Origin: Caulobacter sp. FWC2
GTDB lineage: Bacteria; Pseudomonadota; Alphaproteobacteria; Caulobacterales; Caulobacteraceae
NCBI RefSeq assembly: GCF_002742625.1
Contig: NZ_PEBF01000001.1
Span: forward strand, 2,914,001 to 2,978,000
DNA: 64,000 nucleotides
Direction of reading: 5' to 3'
The position numbers and the translations under genes were made by a program. A model generated the notes under the pieces. It searched no databases, had not been told where the DNA came from, and saw only the letters and a program-made list of their open reading frames with translations. This document shows positions 11,335 through 20,406 of this stretch, in pieces. Position 1 is the first letter of the stretch; every line of letters starts with the position of its first letter.

Positions 11335-11652
11335 GCTCGCTCCGCAGAGAACGCGCCGGCCCCCTTAGCGGCGCACAGCGGTTCAACGCCGAAGCCAAGG
11401 CTAAGTTCAGTGCAAGGCGCCGAAGCGGGTTGGACGAGCAGCCTGTAGATGACGGCGCCTACTTGGTCCTGCCAGATACAGGCGAACCGGAAGTTACCGG
11501 GCGCCAATCCATCATGGCCTTGAGCTATGCGTTGTGGCTGCTCGGGGAAGATCGGTTGGGCACCATATGCTGACATTGGCGCGCCTCCAGGAACGCGACC
11601 TTCAGTGGAGGCGCGCCGTTCACTCGAACCGCGTAAAGACGGGGCTGATCCG
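11335..11652. other. Intergenic region with repeat and hairpin
   Basis: No convincing gene lies between the KaiC-like gene start and the recombinase stop. The right half holds dispersed-repeat copy B and a perfect 12-bp inverted repeat at 11578-11617. The left half holds the untested promoter region of the KaiC operon. Confidence 0.6.
11562..11617 (+). repeat. Dispersed repeat copy B with 12-bp inverted repeat
   Basis: The arms GGCGCGCCTCCA (11578-11589) and TGGAGGCGCGCC (11606-11617) are perfect complements around a 16-base loop. The hairpin lies 35 bp downstream of the recombinase stop. A near-identical hairpin follows the second recombinase copy at 15487-15526. No T-run follows, so it is not a classical terminator. 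Confidence 0.75.
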
Positions 11653-12279
11653 CTAGAGATCGATCTGCTCGGACATCTCCAACGCGTCATCGACCTCGAT
11701 GCCAAGGTATCGGACCGTGCTCTCGAGCTTCCTGTGTCCAAGTAGCAGTTGGCATGCGCGCAGGTTGCCGGTCTTCTTGTAGATCAGCGCCACCTTTGTG
11801 CGGCGGAGGCTATGCGTGCCGTAAGCCCGGGGTTCGAGCTCAATCATCGACACCCACTTATCGACAAGTCGGGCGTACTGCCGCGTGCTGACGTGATCGC
11901 CTGGTCGACTGCGGCTGGGAAACAGCCAGTCGTCCTTGCGCCGTCCACGCGCTTTCAGCCAAACCGCCAAGGCGTCTCTGGTGGGCTCGGTGATCTCGAA
12001 CGGAACCGGCTGCCCGGTCTTCTGCTGGATGATCGTGGCGCGCGCTCGCAGCGCCCCGCCTGGCGCCACATCGCTGACACGTAGCTTCACCAAGTCACAG
12101 CCCCTGAGCTTGGCGTCGATGGCGCAATTGAACATGGCGAGATCGCGGACTCGCCCGTTCGCCTTTAGCTGTTGTCGTATCCCCCAGATGTGTCTGGGCT
12201 TGAACGGCGGCTTAGGGCCGATGATGCGGCCAGTGTTCCAAGGACGTTTTGGTGGAAGGAAGAGGTCAAATTGAGCCAT
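11653..12279 (-). CDS. Small tyrosine recombinase (FimB/FimE-size)
   Basis: A 208-residue protein with the catalytic features of tyrosine recombinases: Arg in the AKLRGCDLVKLRVSD helix, HSLRR (H-x-x-R), LLGHRKLESTVRYLG with the second His, and the nucleophile Tyr. It lacks the N-terminal SAM-like arm-binding domain of phage integrases, so in size it matches FimB/FimE-like inversion recombinases. About 50 bp upstream of its start and ~90 bp downstream of its stop are shared with the second copy at 15.5-16.2 kb. The target site is unknown. Confidence 0.9.
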   Translation of the reverse strand: MAQFDLFLPPKRPWNTGRIIGPKPPFKPRHIWGIRQQLKANGRVRDLAMFNCAIDAKLRGCDLVKLRVSDVAPGGALRARATIIQQKTGQPVPFEITEPTRDALAVWLKARGRRKDDWLFPSRSRPGDHVSTRQYARLVDKWVSMIELEPRAYGTHSLRRTKVALIYKKTGNLRACQLLLGHRKLESTVRYLGIEVDDALEMSEQIDL

Positions 12280-12451
12280 GTCCGCCTCCAGCGAATTGGC
12301 TACTCCCCTCGGTTCATTCTACCACGTCTAGGCCCGGGGCGCTCCGGCTGCGCGCAGCGGACATTACGGGCCGCCGGACTCAGGACATTGCCTCGTTGGC
12401 GCTGTTGACGGCTTTCGACCCATCGCAGACTCGTCGTGCGGCTGTTTTGCG

Positions 12452-12934
12452 CTAACGGAAGGGCGAGTTCTCGGCGTTGAAATGAGGAATTGGTGTCGGC
12501 CCGTCGCTCGGATCCCCAGTGTCAATGTTGCACCAACTGGACAGCGTCTTTCCCGTAGTGGCGTCGGAGATCAAATTCACGACCTGACAGCCTCCATGGA
12601 AGTATTCGGGAAACTGATCTCGCTCGCGCACCACATGGACTCCCGCTGGCGCAGACGTCCATACGCTTGGCGTTCGCACGAACACGGCAACCCATACTCT
12701 TCGAGGCGCGTCCAGCTTGGGCGGTTCACCGGAGGTGGTGAATGGAAGCTCATCGCCGGCGTGGACCGTCATCAGCATGTAGTGCCGGATGAAGTCCGTC
12801 TTCTTTAGGCCAGCGGCGGGCAGGATCGCTTGCGCGTCAACCTGCGCGACAGGTGGTTCCGCACTAGAACACGCCGCAAGGCTTAGGCTCGCACACGCGA
12901 ACACAGCGGTGGCTTTAAGGCTAATCAGGCTCAT
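12452..12934 (-). CDS. Putative lipoprotein
   Basis: From the ATG at 12934 the 160-residue product has a lipoprotein signal (hydrophobic stretch ending LSLAAC, Cys22). The body has no recognised domain; four further Cys could pair in the periplasm. An upstream ATG at 12964 would put extra polar residues before the signal, so the shorter form is preferred. It lies in the segment between the two recombinase copies. Confidence 0.6.
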   Translation of the reverse strand: MSLISLKATAVFACASLSLAACSSAEPPVAQVDAQAILPAAGLKKTDFIRHYMLMTVHAGDELPFTTSGEPPKLDAPRRVWVAVFVRTPSVWTSAPAGVHVVRERDQFPEYFHGGCQVVNLISDATTGKTLSSWCNIDTGDPSDGPTPIPHFNAENSPFR

Positions 12935-12999
12935 GCTGAAGACAATGCGGCAGTCGATGTCCATAGCCAATACTGAGTTGGCCTGTCCTCGATAGTGGG

Positions 13000-13377
13000 C
13001 TACGCCCACCGGGTCCCTTCCCTACGTAGCGGTCTGACCTCGTCGACAATTTCCCCACGCCTCGCCTCGACCCTCTCTGCTCGGCAGAACCACGGATCCC
13101 TGCACATGGGATGAGTGCAAATGATGTAGAAGCAACAGGCGACAATTGCCGCGGTAAAGACGTGAAGCGGTAGACCAGCGCGGCGGAATATTATGGATCC
13201 AAAAATAGCAAGTAGGGAAACCAGGCCTTCGTAAAGGTGTAAGGATACTGGCAGCCTAAGCATGCTATGGAAGTCAAAAAGCATCAAAAGCAAGATCGCT
13301 GCACAATACACATAAGTATATCGATCTGCCCTGGCGTTCTTAGCTAGCATGATGGAAAGCCGTTGATCGCGCTGCAT
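13000..13377 (-). CDS. Small membrane protein, unknown function
   Basis: A 125-residue frame with about three hydrophobic helices (YTYVYCAAILLLMLFDF; LYEGLVSLLAIFGSIIF; LHVFTAAIVACCFYIICTH) and a basic C-terminal tail. GC content is visibly lower than its neighbours, which suggests recent acquisition. The ribosome site is weak. I do not recognise a family. Confidence 0.5.
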   Translation of the reverse strand: MQRDQRLSIMLAKNARADRYTYVYCAAILLLMLFDFHSMLRLPVSLHLYEGLVSLLAIFGSIIFRRAGLPLHVFTAAIVACCFYIICTHPMCRDPWFCRAERVEARRGEIVDEVRPLRREGTRWA

Positions 13378-13671
13378 TTTCCGGACCGCCCTTGGTGGTC
13401 ATCCCCCGTGCTCTCGTACCTGCATCTTGTTCGGTCTTGTTGCTGCGGGTCAAGCGTGACAGGAAGTCTAGCGTGATCAGCTTCGTGGAACGTAATCCGA
13501 ACTGGCTCGGTGGGATTGTCCAGGTTTGACTTGATCGGGCTCGCTATTTAGGGGCGCTGGCTGCTTGGCTGGAGCAACGGTTGGACGAGTGGAAACCAGT
13601 CCGCGTCTTCGGCACTTAGAGTCCGCTCACCACCCTTCCTTGACTGCCGGAACGTCTGCTACGCGTTCGCT

Positions 13672-14070
13672 ATGTTTGGAGCACGCGTAGCGATCGTAGG
13701 CCTTTCGACCGTCCTCATGGTCGGCTGCTCCCCCATGGCCCGAGAGGTCAGTGGCCCTTTCTACGTGATGTACGTCGCTGACAGTAATGAGCGAGCGTTA
13801 TTCCGCTGTCCGGACGGTCCCAACGAGGGATGCGCGATTGACGGCTTGCCCGGTCCGGATGTGTTTGCCGCTGGCGGAAACGCGACGTACATCGTCGTTG
13901 CGCGGCATCGCGCGGGTCGCGATGAATATTTCTATTTCCGTCGCGTTGCCGAGGAACGGCGCGGGTGGGGAGACAATCCCGAGGTTATCGTTGGGCCGCT
14001 CCGAAAGCCCGAGTTCGACACTGCCTCCAAGCAGTTGGAATTGCCGGCGCTGATTGATTTTTCACGGTAG
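13672..14070 (+). CDS. Putative lipoprotein
   Basis: A 132-residue product with a lipoprotein signal (VAIVGLSTVLMVGC, lipobox Cys19). The mature part is short and mainly beta-like, with no recognised domain. It is one of several exported proteins between the two recombinase copies. Confidence 0.6.
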   Translation: MFGARVAIVGLSTVLMVGCSPMAREVSGPFYVMYVADSNERALFRCPDGPNEGCAIDGLPGPDVFAAGGNATYIVVARHRAGRDEYFYFRRVAEERRGWGDNPEVIVGPLRKPEFDTASKQLELPALIDFSR

Positions 14071-14147
14071 GGCCGACGTCCGCTCGCCACCCTTTTGAGA
14101 CTTTTAAGGCGTCAGGTCGCCGGCTTGTCTCCTAACGCTCCACAGCC

Positions 14148-14951
14148 TCACTTTGAGGGGTTTATCTCGGCGGGAGCTGTGAACAATCCAAAGGCCGACG
14201 CGGGAATACGGCTGGAGTGCAGGCCGTTTGTGATCCAGGCAGCTTGCAGACCAGCGTCTGCCGCGAAGTTCGCCATGAACTGGGCATCCGCTTCGCTTGG
14301 CGCCAACACGCCGTCGAGCGATGGCTGACCCGGGTGAAAGCTGTGATTGTGCAACATGATCTCCATGCGCCAGCCAGCCTTGATGTCGACCATTGCGGGC
14401 GCTGTGAGCGGCGACATGCGGCCGATCCCGTCCTCATTGATCGTGAGGTAGTAGATCCGCAGCCGGTCGCGCTCGGGCGAGCGCAATACTAGAGCGGCGA
14501 ACTCGGTCGGACGCTCGAAGAGGTTTACGCGTCCGTGCTGCACCGATAGCAGCAGCTTCTCCAGGCAACCGGCTGGACGAATCCATTCGCTAGCCCGGCC
14601 GGCCACCAAGGCGTTGCCCTGCTTCAGTCGTGGATTGTCCCAGGCCGGCGAGGTCCGAAGCAGCCGGACGGGATCGGTCGACGGGACGCGTTTTGCCACG
14701 TCGGCGACGAAGGTTCGAAAGGCTGGATCTGCCGGGTCCGCCGTCGTCCAGTAAATCCGCGCTTCGGGAACATCCCAGACTTGAAGGAGCCGTGAGCCCT
14801 TGGCGCTGCTCACGCCCTCGTTGGCGATGACGCGAGGCGGCGTCGGAAAAGCGCAAGTTTCGGCCGCCGACGCCTGCATGGCGCCCGGAGCAAGCGCTAG
14901 CAGCGCCATTGCGATCGATACGGCCCAACGGCCAACGCACCCAGTCTTCAT
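14148..14951 (-). CDS. Secreted protein with JAB/MPN-like His motif
   Basis: From the ATG at 14951 the 267-residue product has a signal peptide (SIAMALLALAPGAMQASA). The C-terminal third contains IMLHNHSFHPGQPSLDGVLAPSEADAQF, which resembles the His-x-His...Ser...Asp pattern of JAB/MPN metalloproteases. The match is by eye and the upstream Glu was not assigned. Probably periplasmic. Confidence 0.6.
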   Translation of the reverse strand: MKTGCVGRWAVSIAMALLALAPGAMQASAAETCAFPTPPRVIANEGVSSAKGSRLLQVWDVPEARIYWTTADPADPAFRTFVADVAKRVPSTDPVRLLRTSPAWDNPRLKQGNALVAGRASEWIRPAGCLEKLLLSVQHGRVNLFERPTEFAALVLRSPERDRLRIYYLTINEDGIGRMSPLTAPAMVDIKAGWRMEIMLHNHSFHPGQPSLDGVLAPSEADAQFMANFAADAGLQAAWITNGLHSSRIPASAFGLFTAPAEINPSK

Positions 14952-15038
14952 AAAGCTAAGTACAGGCGGCCGCTGTATCGCCGTCAACGTCGCGCTTCCA
15001 CCCGTTGCGGACCTCGGCCGAAGCGCTAGCCTGCGGTC

Positions 15039-15368
15039 ATGAGAAAGAACCGAGCGTATCGAGCCGCGACGCTCCTGATCGGCCTCGCCGCACTCGCTCT
15101 ACCGGCCTGCAGAGGTGAAGCCTTCCGGTCAACCGCGCCGGAAAACGCTACGGGTGTTTGCTATCGGCGACTTGAGTGGTTTGATGCGGGTGCGCTTCAC
15201 GACCGCTTCGAGACGCTCGTCGTCGTGCAGTCGTCCAAGTCTGCGACAGACATCGCGCGCGTGGCTGATATGGAAGAGGCTGGCCTAGGTTCGCCGTCCC
15301 GTCATCATCTGGTACCCAATCGCTGGCATAGCGCTTGGCTGACCGACACGATGCATGACTTCACTTAA
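15039..15368 (+). CDS. Putative lipoprotein
   Basis: A 109-residue frame with a lipobox-like signal (ATLLIGLAALALPAC, Cys24). No domain is recognised. The C-terminus is unusual for a folded protein, so this may be a shortened gene. Confidence 0.45.
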   Translation: MRKNRAYRAATLLIGLAALALPACRGEAFRSTAPENATGVCYRRLEWFDAGALHDRFETLVVVQSSKSATDIARVADMEEAGLGSPSRHHLVPNRWHSAWLTDTMHDFT

Positions 15369-15464
15369 GGGCCTTCGTGCGCGCACCTACCGGCATTTAC
15401 CGAGCGCCGATGAAGTCCGCTGACGACCCTACTCAGCCGATCCGAAGGTCCGGGTAGCCGGCCG

Positions 15465-15526
15465 GCTTGCGCCAACTGCTGCCGTTGGCGCGCCTCCAGG
15501 AACGAGACGTTCAGTGGAGGCGCGTC
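15465..15526 (+). repeat. Dispersed repeat copy C with inverted repeat
   Basis: This is nearly the same as copy B: GGCGCGCCTCCA (15487-15498) pairs with a TGGAGGCGCG arm (15515-15526) with one mismatch. It lies 38 bp past the end of the second recombinase copy. Confidence 0.75.
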
Positions 15527-15564
15527 GTGCATTCAGAGCGCGCTAAAGCTGCTGGGTTGATCCG

Positions 15565-16192
15565 CTAGAGGTCGATCTGCTCGGACATCTCCAGCGCGTC
15601 GTCGACCTCGATGCCAAGGTATCGGACCGTGCTCTCGAGCTTTCTGTGTCCGAGTAGAAGCTGGCATGCGCGCAGGTTGCCGGTCTTCTTGTAGATCAGC
15701 GCCACCTTCGTTCGGCGGAGGCTGTGTGTGCCGTACGCCCGGGGCTCGAGTTCGATCATCGACACCCATTTGTCGACGAGGCGTGCGTACTGTCGCGTGC
15801 TGACGTGATCGCCTGGTCGACTGCGGCTTGGAAACAGCCAGTCGTCGCTGCGCCGTCCGCGCACCTTCAGCCAAATCGCCAAAGCGTCTCCTTGTGGGCT
15901 CGGTGATCTCGAACGGGACTGGCTGTCCGGTTTTCTGCTGGATGTTAGTGGCGCGTGCACGGAGGGTACCGCCCGGCGCCACATCGCTGACGCGGAGCTT
16001 CACCAGGTCACATCCTCTGAGCTTGGCGTCTATTGCGCAATTGAACATGGCGAGGTCGCGGACTCGCCCGTTCGCTTTGAGCTGCTGTCGTATTCCCCAG
16101 ATGTGCCTGGGCTTAAACGGCGGCTTGGGGCCGATGATGCGGCCCGTGTTCCAAGGGCGCTTAGGCGGAAGGAAAAGATCAAATTGAGCCAT
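15565..16192 (-). pseudogene. Second copy of small tyrosine recombinase, frameshifted
   Basis: The N-terminal half reads in one frame from ATG 16192 to TEPT. The C-terminal half (DALAIWLKVRG through HSLRR and VRYLG) continues in another frame to the stop at 15565. Against the copy at 11653-12279, one extra base lies near 15889-15893 (GCGTCTCCTTGTGGG against GCGTCTCTGGTGGG). Both halves keep the catalytic residues, so the inactivation looks recent. A programmed frameshift is possible but no slippery run is evident. Confidence 0.88.
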
Positions 16193-16530
16193 GTTCGCCT
16201 CCTGCGAATTGGCTACTCCCCTCGGTTCACTCTACCACGTCTGAGTGTTCGTGCTGAAAATGCAGCCAGTAATTCGCCAACCTGACTTTTTCAACACAAT
16301 CGACCCAGAGCAGACGTTGACGTCTGGGAGGGTTCGGACGTTGCGGTCTATGAGCTTGGCGATCGTGAGACGGTTGGACGCGCCGTCCCGGTGCGTCACC
16401 GGCAGCCTTAGTTGCACATCACTTAAGAGACTCAGCTATAGTGGTTCGGGTTGAAATAGTGTAACGTAGCAATAACCCAAAGACCGAGTGAAGCGTCACA
16501 CGACGCTAACGGCGGCCTCGAACGCTATCC
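16193..16530. other. Intergenic region
   Basis: The first ~50 bp (to 16242) match the region upstream of the intact recombinase copy and mark the end of the duplicated unit. The rest is more AT-rich than its surroundings and should hold the promoter of the Crp/Fnr gene. No further gene seen. Confidence 0.6.
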
Positions 16531-17059
16531 ATGCAATTCAAAAACTCTTTTATCTCAGCGTTGAGCGCTGATGACTTCGCACGCCTTAGCCCATCCATGT
16601 CAGAAATCATTTTCAGGCAGGGCCAGTCGATCTACGAAGCGGGGGATGAGGTCCGGTTTATTTACTTCCCTACGTCCGCTGTGATGTCAGTGGTTACACC
16701 TCTTCTGCCGGCAAACGGCATTGAGAGCGAGACGATTGGGCACGAAGGTGTCGTGGGCCTAATATCTGGTCTCAGCCGGTTACCAGCCCCTTGTCGTGCA
16801 TTTGCTCAGGTCGGCGGCTCTGCGCTCCAGTTGCCAGCTAGCACGCTGAGAAGCGAGATCGCGCAAAGTACGACCCTACTGGACTTGGTCATTACGCACG
16901 TCGACCTAACCCTTGCCCAAGCGCAGCAATCGGCGGCATGCAACGCCACCCACTCTGGCCGGGCGCGCTTGGCAAAGTGGTTGTTGATGACCCAAGACCG
17001 CGTGGGCGGTCCCCAGGTCCCGCTCACCCAGGAGTACCTCTCCGTTATGCTGGGCGTGC
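16531..17059 (+). pseudogene. Crp/Fnr-family regulator, 5' part (cut by IS66 element)
   Basis: These 529 bp encode the effector-binding beta-roll (RQGQSIYEAGDEVRFIYFPT), the dimer helix and the start of the helix-turn-helix (LTQEYLSVMLGV). The frame is cut at 17059 by an insertion sequence. The recognition helix resumes at 19601 (QRTTVTSICIALRDARLIGY). Joining 16531-17059 to 19601-19782 gives an uninterrupted 236-residue frame. Without its recognition helix the remaining fragment should not bind DNA. Confidence 0.9.
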
Positions 17060-17140
17060 GTAAGCGCGGCTTTTACCCCACCTTGTGTGTCGGCTGAATT
17101 GGGTCACCTTGCCGGCGAGTGGCGGGTTAGGTTTGCATAT

Positions 17141-17560
17141 ATGGACGTGGATATATTGGCACATGCTGGGTCGGAAGGTCGGGCGGATGTGCAGTATGGG
17201 GTAGAGCGACGTCGTCGTTGGACGGCCGAGCAGAAGGGCCAGATTGTCGCGGCGTCGTTCGCGGCCGGCACGACGACCACGGAGGTAGCCCGGCGCTACG
17301 GGATAAGTCCCCAGCACCTATTCCTGTGGCGCAAGGCGGCTAGAACGGGGCGGCTTGTGTTGCCCGTGGACGATGAGATGACCTTCGCGCAGGTGGTGTT
17401 GGAATCCGGCGCTGCGGTTGGCGTGGCAGGCGCGGGGCTTGGGCGCAGGCCGAGCGGCGGTGTTGAGGTTGAGATCGCTGGGGCGCTGATCCGGGTGACG
17501 GACGCGACGGATCTGAAGTTGCTGGTCAGGGTAATTGGCGCGCTGAAGGCCGCAGCATGA
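17141..17560 (+). CDS. tnpA: IS66 TnpA
   Basis: About 139 residues from the ATG at 17141; an upstream start at 17087 would lie within the terminal repeat. It has a helix-turn-helix of the IS3/IS66 OrfA type (RRWTAEQKGQIVAASFAAG, then VARRYGISPQHLFLWRKAA). Its stop overlaps the tnpB start (ATGA). Confidence 0.9.
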   Translation: MDVDILAHAGSEGRADVQYGVERRRRWTAEQKGQIVAASFAAGTTTTEVARRYGISPQHLFLWRKAARTGRLVLPVDDEMTFAQVVLESGAAVGVAGAGLGRRPSGGVEVEIAGALIRVTDATDLKLLVRVIGALKAAA

Positions 17561-17910
17561 TTGGGTTGCCGCCTGGGACGCGGGTCTTGGTTGCGACTAG
17601 GCCAGTGGACTTTCGGCGCGGCGCGGAGGCCTTGGCGGCGATGGCCAAGGAGGTTCTGCGGCAAGATCCGTTCTGCGGAACGCTGATCATCTTCCGGGCC
17701 AAACGCGCTGACAGGATCAAGATCCTCAGTTGGGACGGAACGGGTCTTTGCCTGTTCTGGAAGGCCTTGGATCAGGGCGCGTTCAAATGGCCGCCGATCA
17801 GCGATGGGGTCATGAGGTTGTCGGCGGCGCAGGCAGGGGCTCTTGTTGAAGGCCTTGATTGGACGCGGGTCCATGCGCCCAGAACGGTCAGGCCGACGGC
17901 GGTTCGATGA
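17557..17910 (+). CDS. tnpB: IS66 TnpB accessory protein
   Basis: 117 residues, the usual IS66 Orf2 length, with the family pattern (TRPVDFRRGAEALAAMA, FCGTLIIFRAKRADRIKILSWDGTG). It overlaps tnpA by 4 bp, which suggests coupled translation. Its biochemical role in transposition is unclear. Confidence 0.93.
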   Translation: MIGLPPGTRVLVATRPVDFRRGAEALAAMAKEVLRQDPFCGTLIIFRAKRADRIKILSWDGTGLCLFWKALDQGAFKWPPISDGVMRLSAAQAGALVEGLDWTRVHAPRTVRPTAVR

Positions 17911-17979
17911 CTGCGACAAGTTGAATCAGGGTGTTCGCAAGGGCGCCTCAAGCGTCGAAAACTTTGCTAAAACCTATGT

Positions 17980-19551
17980 ATGGAAACGGTTTGCGACGCT
18001 TTGCCGGGGGACATGGACGCGCTGCGCGCCGAGGTTCTGGCCCTGCGCGCCGAGCGGGCCGAACTTCAGATCGAAAACGTCAGGCTGGGGGCCAACGTCA
18101 CCCACCTTGAGCATTTGCTCGCCCAGTTGCGCCGCCTGAAATTTGGCCGCGGCTCGGAGAAGCTGGATCCAGAACAGCTCCAGCTGGCGCTTGAGGATAT
18201 CGAGCAAGCGATCGCCGAGGCCCAGGCTGAGGGCGAGAAGGCCTCGCCCAGCCTGAAGGCCGAGCGCACGCGCGAGCGGCGTGAAAATCGTCCGTCCTTG
18301 CCCAGCGACCTGCCTGTGGTCGAGGTGGTGATCGAGCCACAGAGCATCGCCTGCCCGTGCTGCGCGGGCGGTATGCACAAGATCGGCGAAGAGACGTCGC
18401 GTCGGCTCGACATTGTCCCCGCCGTGCACCGCGTTCTGGTCACGCGCCGCCCGAAATACGCCTGCCGCGCTTGCGAGGGCCAGATCGTCCAAGCTCCGAC
18501 CCCGGCCCGGCTGATCCAGGGTGGGCTGCCGACCGAGGCCCTGGTCGCCCAGGTGCTGGTCAACAAATACGCCGACCACGTCCCTCTCTATCGGCAGTCC
18601 CAGGCTCTGGCCCGGCAGGGCATCGTGATTGACCGCTCGACCCTGGCCTTCTGGGTTGGCTACGCCGCCGCCGAGTTGAAGCCGCTCTGGTGGTTGATGC
18701 GCAAGATGCTGCTGGGTTCAGCCAGGCTGTTCGCCGATGAGACGACCGCACCGGTCCTGGACCCAGGGCGAGGTCGAACCAAGGTCAGTTATCTTTGGGC
18801 GATCGCCCGGGACGATAGGCCCTGGGGCGGGCAGGAGCCGCCGGCGGTCGTCTATACCTATGCGCCTGGGCGCGGGACCGAGCATGCCCTGGAACTTCTG
18901 AAGGACTTCTCCGGCGTCATCCAAGTGGATGGTTATAGCGCCTACAAGGCCTTGGCAAAGGCGCGGGGCAACAGCATCCTGCTCTCCCACTGCTGGACCC
19001 ATTTTAGGCGGCGCTTCTACGATCTGGTCAAAGCCGGCTCGGCGCCGATCGCGACCGAGGCTCTGGTCAGGATCGCTCAGCTCTATGCCGTGGAGGCCGA
19101 TGTTCGTGGCCAGGCGCCTGAAATCCGCAAGGCCGCTCGGCAAAGCCGCAGCAAGATCATGGTCGATGACCTCAAGGTCTGGCTTACCGATCAGCTCAAG
19201 TCTCTGCCCGGAAGCTCCAAGACCGCAGAGGCCATCCGTTATGGCCTGCGTCATTGGGACGGCCTATGCCGGTTCCTCGACGATGGGCATCTGGAGATGG
19301 ACACCAATACGGTCGAGAGAGCGATGCGACCCATCGCCCTCAATCGGAAAAATGCCCTGTTCGCCGGTTCCGACGAGGGCGGCCACACCTGGGCCTGCAT
19401 CGCCACCTTCATCGAGTGCTGCAAGCTCTCGGGCGTCAATCCGCAGGCCTACCTGACCGACGTCCTCACCAAGCTCGTCAATCAATGGCCCAATAGCCGC
19501 CTGGATGAGCTCACGCCATGGGCATGGAAAGCTTCCAACCCCACGCCCTGA
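17980..19551 (+). CDS. tnpC: IS66 transposase TnpC (DDE)
   Basis: 523 residues: an N-terminal coiled coil, a Cys-rich zinc-finger region (CPCCAGGMHKIGEE...CRAC), then the DDE core with Asp in FADETTAPVLDPGRG, Asp in IQVDGYSAYK and Glu in TNTVERAMRPIAL. Full length and apparently intact. Confidence 0.95.
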   Translation: METVCDALPGDMDALRAEVLALRAERAELQIENVRLGANVTHLEHLLAQLRRLKFGRGSEKLDPEQLQLALEDIEQAIAEAQAEGEKASPSLKAERTRERRENRPSLPSDLPVVEVVIEPQSIACPCCAGGMHKIGEETSRRLDIVPAVHRVLVTRRPKYACRACEGQIVQAPTPARLIQGGLPTEALVAQVLVNKYADHVPLYRQSQALARQGIVIDRSTLAFWVGYAAAELKPLWWLMRKMLLGSARLFADETTAPVLDPGRGRTKVSYLWAIARDDRPWGGQEPPAVVYTYAPGRGTEHALELLKDFSGVIQVDGYSAYKALAKARGNSILLSHCWTHFRRRFYDLVKAGSAPIATEALVRIAQLYAVEADVRGQAPEIRKAARQSRSKIMVDDLKVWLTDQLKSLPGSSKTAEAIRYGLRHWDGLCRFLDDGHLEMDTNTVERAMRPIALNRKNALFAGSDEGGHTWACIATFIECCKLSGVNPQAYLTDVLTKLVNQWPNSRLDELTPWAWKASNPTP

Positions 19552-19600
19552 CCGTCAAGCCCTCGCCCAGAGGGTGGAAAAGCCACGCTTACGGGCGTGC

Positions 19601-19782
19601 AGCGTACAACGGTTACTAGTATCTGCATCGCATTGAGGGATGCACGCCTCATTGGGTATCGGCGAGGCAAAATCACTGTCGTTGACCGGCCCGCTTTAAT
19701 GGCGGAGGCTTGCGAGTGCTACATGGTGACCGCCGAACGTCAGCACAGCGCGCTTGGGATAACGGCCGGAAATAGCATCTAG
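19601..19782 (+). pseudogene. Crp/Fnr-family regulator, 3' part
   Basis: This continues the gene interrupted at 17059: CAGCGTACAACGGTTACT encodes the recognition helix QRTTVT, followed by the C-terminal tail to TAG at 19780-19782. A short frame from GTG 19597 is not a separate gene. Confidence 0.88.
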
Positions 19783-19941
19783 CACGAACGGTCTAGCTTC
19801 ACGTTATGCGCTCTGCATCATCAAAAGATAGCGACCAATAACCACCCTTAGCTGACCTTCGCCCTGTCCGCTGTGGGCATGGCGGCCAATGGCCGGTCAC
19901 TGGCGCGGTCACCAATTCCGGACCCGACCTATCTGAGACAT

Positions 19942-20163
19942 TCAGAGCGCCAAGTCAGCCGCTCGTTTGATCGCCAGTCGAATTTGTCGCGCTTCCAGCC
20001 TCAACTCAACCATCCGCGCGGTTGTCGCAGCGGCGCGTGCCCGCGCGGCCTTAGCCTTTGCCATTGCTTCTTCTGCCTTGTGTCCGGTGGCGCGCGCTAT
20101 GGCAACGGCAACCCTGGCTCGCGCCTTCGCCCGGCGAATGTCGACTGAAAGAGGGCCATGCAT
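19942..20163 (-). CDS. Possible small Ala/Arg-rich helical protein
   Basis: A 73-residue frame rich in Ala, Arg and Lys that would form one long basic helix. The start codon lies inside a 21-bp palindrome (20150-20170). No family recognised. The composition could be a by-product of GC-rich DNA. Confidence 0.3.
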   Translation of the reverse strand: MHGPLSVDIRRAKARARVAVAIARATGHKAEEAMAKAKAARARAAATTARMVELRLEARQIRLAIKRAADLAL

Positions 20164-20267
20164 GCCCTCTAAAGTGCTCGAGCGTCCCGTTGGCGCCGGC
20201 CTTCACCTTTTGAGGTTAGGGCTGCAATCCACCCCTTCCTGCCGATCCGAAGGTCCGCATCGCCGGC

Positions 20268-20320
20268 TGGGTCGCGCCATTAACGGACGTTGGGCCAGTT
20301 CCAGGAACCGGACGTTCAGC
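20268..20320 (+). repeat. Dispersed repeat copy D
   Basis: GTCGCGCCATTAACGGACGT followed by CCAGGAACCGGACGTTCAG parallels the copies at 7.6, 11.56 and 15.47 kb. It shares a further upstream block (CCGATCCGAAGGTCCG) with the 15.4-kb copy. Confidence 0.65.
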
Positions 20321-20406
20321 ATCAAGACGCGCGAGGGGTAACGACCCGTTGCTGCCTTTGGAGACACAGGAAGCTGAGGTCGCGCCCGCGACAGCACCGG
20401 AATGCT

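Larger units (their letters stand above)
17060..19592 (+). mobile_element. IS66-family insertion sequence (copy 1)
   Basis: The ends are GTAAGCGCGGCTTTTACC (left) and, in reverse complement, GTAAGCGTGGCTTTTCCACC (right), the typical IS66 GTAAGC termini. An 8-bp direct repeat GGGCGTGC flanks both sides (17052-17059 and 19593-19600), as expected for the family. It encodes the standard tnpA-tnpB-tnpC trio, all intact. It sits inside a Crp/Fnr gene. Confidence 0.96.
19783..20406. other. Intergenic region
   Basis: Between the Crp/Fnr remnant and the polymerase stop there is one weak frame (19942-20163), a 21-bp palindrome (AGAGGGC-CATGCAT-GCCCTCT, 20150-20170) and dispersed-repeat copy D near 20268. 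Nothing else convincing. Confidence 0.55.
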
